40,703 bases of DNA from JBOGOC01 sp050747525 (GTDB taxonomy: Bacteria > Acidobacteriota > Polarisedimenticolia > JACPZX01 > DASXTC01): NCBI GenBank assembly GCA_050747525.1, contig JBOGOC010000101.1, positions 1 to 40,703 of the forward strand, given 5' to 3'. Under the pieces are notes generated by a model. It did no database searches. It was not told where the DNA came from and worked only from the letters and a program-made list of their open reading frames with translations. A program made the position numbers and the translations under genes. Positions 37,384 to 40,703 of the stretch are shown here, in pieces. How positions within the stretch are numbered: the stretch's first letter is position 1; every line of letters starts with the position of its first letter.

Positions 37384-38814
37384 ATGCGCGGTTGGGTCGG
37401 GCTGATCTGTCTCTTTCTCGTCTTGCCCGCCGCGGCCGCCTGCTCCTCCCTCAAGTCTCCCGCGGGCCTGCCGGCACACCAGTCACTCATCTATCAGGCA
37501 CGGGACCGTGTCCTCCCCGCGCTGGTCCACATTCAGCCGGTGCTCGAGGTCTATCACGCCGGTGAGAAGGGGAAGATGGCGGTGACGGGCTCGGGGGTGA
37601 TCTTCTCCCCCGAGGGATACATCCTCACCAACACCCACGTCGTGGGAGGAGCCCAGCGGCTCACCTGCACCCTGTCGAACCAGCACGAGGTCGAGGCGCG
37701 GCTCATCGGCGTGGATCCTTTCTCGGATCTGGCGGTCATCAAGATCGACATCCCCTCGGCCGGCTCGGGAGTGCGCCACGCGGCGCTGGGAGACTCGTCG
37801 GAGCTTCAGGTCGGAGAGGTGGTCATGGCGCTGGGAAGCCCGCTCGGGCTGGCCCGCAGCCTCTCGCTGGGGGTCGTCTCCAGCCTGAACCGCTACTTTC
37901 CCGAGAGCACCCTGCCGACCGGCGCCGTGACCGGGACCTACAACACGTGGATTCAGACGGACGCCGCGATCAACCCGGGCAACAGCGGCGGCCCGCTGGT
38001 CGATCTGCGGGGACGGGTGATCGGCATCAACGCCCGCGCCATCCCCATGGTGGGCGAGAATCTGGGCTTTGCCATCCCGATCAACCTGGCCAAGGAGATC
38101 GCGGCGCAGCTCATCGCGCGCGGCCAGATCGCCCGCTCGTGGATCGGCGTGTCCTGGCAGCCTCTTCAAGGTCTCGCCGACTACCTGGGCGTGGCCGAGG
38201 ACCGGGGAGCTCTCGTCGCCAGCGTCATTCCGGGCTCACCCGCCGACGAGGCCGGCCTGCAGGCCGGTGACGTGGTGACCCAGGTGGCCGCCCAGCCGGT
38301 GGCGGCGCGCTACGAGGAGGACCTTCCGGCGCTGCAGAAAGTCATTGCCGACCTGCCCGTGGGAGGGACCTTTCCGATCACCTTCGTGCGCTCCGGGCAG
38401 ATGCAGGCAGCCAGCCTGATAACCCGCGATCGGCCCGGATCGGGGACCGGCGAGATGGAGTGCCGGGAGTGGGGTTTCACCGTCCAGGAGGTCTCCGCCG
38501 AGGCGGCCCAGGCGCTGCGCCTTCCCGATCGCAAGGGGGCGCTGGTCTCCGGAGTGAAGCCGAACTCCTTCGCCGACGAAGCGGATCTGCGCCGATTCGA
38601 CGTAGTGATGACGCTCGAAGGACGCGACGTGGCCGGGCTGCCCGAGTTCAAGACCCTCTATCAGGAGATGGTGTCCTCCCGCCGCGGCGCCGTCCTGGCG
38701 CGCGTGCGGCGCGGCAGACTGGTCACCTTCCACGTGCTCAAGCCCGTTTATCCGGCCGCGGCCGAAGCCGTCCCGGTGGCGGGAGACGACGCCTCGCCCC
38801 AGGAGCCTCGATGA
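37384..38814 (+). CDS. HtrA/DegP-like serine protease, lipoprotein, with two PDZ domains
   Basis: 476 residues from ATG 37384 (an in-frame ATG at 37366 adds six). Residues 1-20 are a lipoprotein signal (MRGWVGLICLFLVLPAAAAC; Cys20). The trypsin-like domain has an intact triad: H85 in LTNTHVVGG, D115 in DPFSDLAVIKID and S201 in INPGNSGGPLV, with GFAIPINLAKEIA following. Two PDZ domains (~250-345 with GVSW...ALVASVIPGSPADEAGLQAGDVV, and ~362-455 with GALVSGVKPNSFADEADLRRFDVV) complete the DegP/DegQ plan. HtrA proteins degrade or refold damaged envelope proteins; here the lipid anchor should tether it to a membrane. The stop overlaps the next ATG (ATGA). Confidence 0.95.
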   Translation: MRGWVGLICLFLVLPAAAACSSLKSPAGLPAHQSLIYQARDRVLPALVHIQPVLEVYHAGEKGKMAVTGSGVIFSPEGYILTNTHVVGGAQRLTCTLSNQHEVEARLIGVDPFSDLAVIKIDIPSAGSGVRHAALGDSSELQVGEVVMALGSPLGLARSLSLGVVSSLNRYFPESTLPTGAVTGTYNTWIQTDAAINPGNSGGPLVDLRGRVIGINARAIPMVGENLGFAIPINLAKEIAAQLIARGQIARSWIGVSWQPLQGLADYLGVAEDRGALVASVIPGSPADEAGLQAGDVVTQVAAQPVAARYEEDLPALQKVIADLPVGGTFPITFVRSGQMQAASLITRDRPGSGTGEMECREWGFTVQEVSAEAAQALRLPDRKGALVSGVKPNSFADEADLRRFDVVMTLEGRDVAGLPEFKTLYQEMVSSRRGAVLARVRRGRLVTFHVLKPVYPAAAEAVPVAGDDASPQEPR

Positions 38815-40268
38815 GAAGCCACGCGGCGCGCGCCGCTCTGGCGCTGATCCTCGTCGTGTGGCCCGGCGCCCTTGCGCGAGCGGAGGCCCAGGACCCTTCG
38901 GCCGCCTGGCGCGAGATCTTCCGCGAGCATGCGGATCGCGTCGTGGGGGTCACCTACGTGCTGCGCCCCCGTGAGAAGCCCACCGGCGGCGAGGGCCGGC
39001 GGGTGGAAAACGCGGAGTGCGGCCTCATCGTGAACGACGAGGGGCTGGTGGTCATCCCCGCCGACCCGTTCCCCGAGCCGGGCGGCGACCCGCGCACCAC
39101 GCTGGCCCCGGTGGAATTCAAGGTGCACGTGCGGGGAGGACGGCCCATCGACGCCAAGCCGGTGGGGCTGGACAACGATCTGAACCTGGCCTTCCTGCGC
39201 CTCGACCGGCCTCCCAAAGGGCTCAAGCCTCTGCGATTCGATTCTTCGGCGCGCGTGGACGTGGGAGATCGCGTCCTGGTGATCGGGCTCATGGCGCGCC
39301 GGTACGATTACGCGCCGGTGCTTTACACGGCCATGGTGAGCGCCGTGGTGGAAAAGCCCCGCCGCATGTACAGCCTGGATCTCATGGTGCAGGATCTGAG
39401 CATCGGCGGCCTGGTCCTCGCCCAGGACGGAAGAGCGATCGGCATCGTGGGAGAAGACGTCCTGGACGAGCCTCCCGTGGGGGACCGCTCCCCCGGCAAC
39501 ACGCTGTCCCTGATCGGTTCGCTCACCCAGGGGCAGCGGGTCGGCTATCCCATGGTCTTTCCTCACACCCTGTTCGCCTCCAGCCTGGCCGCGCCGCCTT
39601 CCATCGCCGAGCAGGAGCGGCGATCCTGGATGGGGATCATCATGCAGCCGCTCGGCGACGACCTCATCTCCTACTGGAAGCTGGACGCCGAGGGGGGGGT
39701 CATCATCAGCTCCGTGGTCGAAGGATCCCCGGCCGAGAAGGCAGGGCTCCGGACCTCGGACATCATCGTGGCCATGCAGGGAGAGCCCCTGCGCCTGCGC
39801 AAGGAAGAGGACCTGCCCGATCTGAGAAGGCGCATCGAGAGGATCGGCGTGGGGCGCTCCATCGACGTGGACTACCTGCGCGAGGGGGTCCGCCACACTG
39901 CCTCGCTCACGCTCGCCGAGGCGCCCCTCACCGCCTTCAGCGCGCAGGAGATCGAGGATGACGATCTGGGGTTCACGATCCGTCAGATCACCATCGACGA
40001 CATCCTGAGCCAGAACCTGGATCCGGCCACGTCCGGAGTCGTGGTCTCGGAGCTGGAGCAGGCAGGATTCGCGCAGCTGGCTGGCCTCCGGCCGGGCGAC
40101 ATCGTCCAGGGGATCGATGGGCGCACAGTGCAGGACATCGAGTCCTTCCGGCATGAGCTGGAGCGGCTGCGCGCCGAGAAGCCCGGGGGAACGCTCTTCT
40201 TCGTCCTGCGCCAGACCGATACCTTGTTCGTGCGTCTGAAGACCCCCTGGACCAAACCCCGCAGCTAG
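38811..40268 (+). CDS. Catalytically dead HtrA-like protein (pseudoprotease) with PDZ domains
   Basis: 485 residues with a signal peptide (MRSHAARAALALILVVWPGALARAEA). It aligns over its whole length with the upstream HtrA, including GLIVNDEGLVVIPADPF (against GVIFSPEGYILTNTHVV), GLDNDLNLAFLRL (against GVDPFSDLAVIKI) and DLSIGGLVLAQDGRAIGIVG (against GNSGGPLVDLRGRVIGIN). At the catalytic positions His is replaced by Asp85, Asp by Asn125 and Ser by Ile198, so all three are lost. Two PDZ-like domains remain (~GVIISSVVEGSPAEKAGLRTSDIIVAM; ~GVVVSELEQAGFAQLAGLRPGDIVQGI). It should bind, not cut, peptides, perhaps as a chaperone or regulator of the active partner with which it is translationally coupled. 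Confidence 0.9.
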   Translation: MRSHAARAALALILVVWPGALARAEAQDPSAAWREIFREHADRVVGVTYVLRPREKPTGGEGRRVENAECGLIVNDEGLVVIPADPFPEPGGDPRTTLAPVEFKVHVRGGRPIDAKPVGLDNDLNLAFLRLDRPPKGLKPLRFDSSARVDVGDRVLVIGLMARRYDYAPVLYTAMVSAVVEKPRRMYSLDLMVQDLSIGGLVLAQDGRAIGIVGEDVLDEPPVGDRSPGNTLSLIGSLTQGQRVGYPMVFPHTLFASSLAAPPSIAEQERRSWMGIIMQPLGDDLISYWKLDAEGGVIISSVVEGSPAEKAGLRTSDIIVAMQGEPLRLRKEEDLPDLRRRIERIGVGRSIDVDYLREGVRHTASLTLAEAPLTAFSAQEIEDDDLGFTIRQITIDDILSQNLDPATSGVVVSELEQAGFAQLAGLRPGDIVQGIDGRTVQDIESFRHELERLRAEKPGGTLFFVLRQTDTLFVRLKTPWTKPRS

Positions 40269-40281
40269 CTAGTCTCACGGC

Positions 40282-40370
40282 GGCCGGAGGCGGGGAGTGG
40301 TCTCCGGGGCGCGCTCGCGCTCGTGGCGTTGGCCACGAGCACTCGCTCCATTCCCTCCTCGCCTCCGGCC
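40282..40370 (+). terminator. Long imperfect hairpin after the HtrA pair
   Basis: Outer stem GGCCGGAGGCG (40282-40292) pairs perfectly with CGCCTCCGGCC (40360-40370); an inner 8-bp stem CTCGTGGC/GCCACGAG (40320-40339) closes a GTTG loop. No clear U-tract follows, so it may be a processing or Rho-assisted end, or a dispersed structural element. Confidence 0.45.
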
Positions 40371-40654
40371 TCGTGAATCAGTCACGGATCTTGTCCCCGC
40401 GCGCAAGCGACAACGGGCCGCCGGTCAGGCAAGGCCAAAGAAGAGTACCTGGTCAAGATCAAGATCTTGATCTTCTCTTCATAAAGCGCGGGTGGTCAGC
40501 TCGTTGGTATGCGCGCCGAGGCTGTGGACCTTCTGATCAGCCCGCTCGCCGGTTCAGTCACGGGGCGAGATAATCGCCCGCGGGGCCCGAGCGGGCCGGC
40601 GGGCTGTGGTCTAGGCGGCCCGATGAATCGCGAGCTGCCCGGCGGGGAGTGGTC
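40289..40654. repeat. Short direct repeats flanking the right-end region
   Basis: GGCGGGGAGTGGTC occurs at 40289-40302 and 40641-40654; TCAGTCACGG occurs at 40378-40387 and 40554-40563. The first pair is embedded in the hairpin at 40282, so the second copy may mark another copy of the element extending beyond the window. Confidence 0.45.
40455..40474. repeat. Perfect 20-bp palindrome
   Basis: AAGATCAAGATCTTGATCTT is its own reverse complement and A+T-richer than its surroundings. Its symmetric half-sites (AAGATC twice) resemble an operator or attachment core; no gene uses it visibly within the window. Confidence 0.6.
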
Positions 40655-40703
40655 GAAGCGGCCCTATGACCGACGAGCCGGGTCGCGCGAGCGTTGCCCG
40701 CGC

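Larger units (their letters stand above)
40269..40703. other. Non-coding right end
   Basis: No coding frame with a start, ribosome binding site and recognisable protein was found on either strand; short open frames here look like GC-rich shadows. The stretch contains a long imperfect hairpin, a 20-bp palindrome and short direct repeats. Confidence 0.5.

Overview
The window is GC-rich chromosomal DNA from a diderm (Gram-negative type) bacterium. Signs of this are lipoprotein signals, an O-antigen-ligase-like protein, HtrA-type envelope proteins and many exported TPR proteins. Gene content fits the Acidobacteriota/Myxococcota style of genome: a tandem double-length UvrA, a MXAN_5187-like protein, TPR-rich envelope genes and a bacterial microcompartment (BMC) locus. 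No rRNA marker is present, so the phylum is an inference. I see no tRNA, rRNA, CRISPR array, transposase or phage gene.

Layout. 1-1440: a truncated exported beta-helix protein and a small Cys-rich exported protein, divergently transcribed from two similar sigma70-type promoters, then a perfect 19-bp hairpin terminator. 1440-6076: a cell-surface polysaccharide block (TPR membrane protein, Wzy/WaaL-like ligase, small two-TM protein, GT-C-type glycosyltransferase). 5948-11503: a 1851-residue tandem UvrA. 11649-14660: HEAT-repeat protein and two exported proteins of unknown function. 14729-17222: ychF and selA, convergent and overlapping. 17307-20974: a tight four-gene operon (MXAN_5187-like, TPR lipoprotein, PLC/P1-nuclease-like, purH). 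21032-21205: a 57-residue DUF1328 membrane protein. 21321-24229: an EEP-family hydrolase and a phospholipase D-TVP38 fusion. 24336-27414: a histidine kinase and NtrC-type sigma54 activator pair. 27430-29334: a large TPR membrane protein. 29455-32457: a compact minus-strand operon of TPR protein, YHS/PP0621-like protein, class II aldolase with a C-terminal encapsulation-peptide-like helix, one BMC-H and three BMC-P shell genes. 32554-35997: peptide/nickel-type ABC importer genes (permease, binding protein, permease) without ATPases. 36020-37129: rlmN. 37384-40268: an HtrA-like lipoprotein protease followed by a homologue that has lost all three catalytic residues. 40269-40703: non-coding, with hairpins and repeats.

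The most interesting units are the small BMC operon, which resembles the fucose/rhamnose (PVM-type) compartments but lacks the usual dehydrogenase, phosphotransacylase and kinase nearby; the asymmetric tandem UvrA; the protease/pseudoprotease pair behind a candidate structured leader RNA; and a recurring arrangement in which a TANNNT -10 element ends exactly 6 (once 7) nt before a start codon, suggesting that leaderless transcription is common in this organism.
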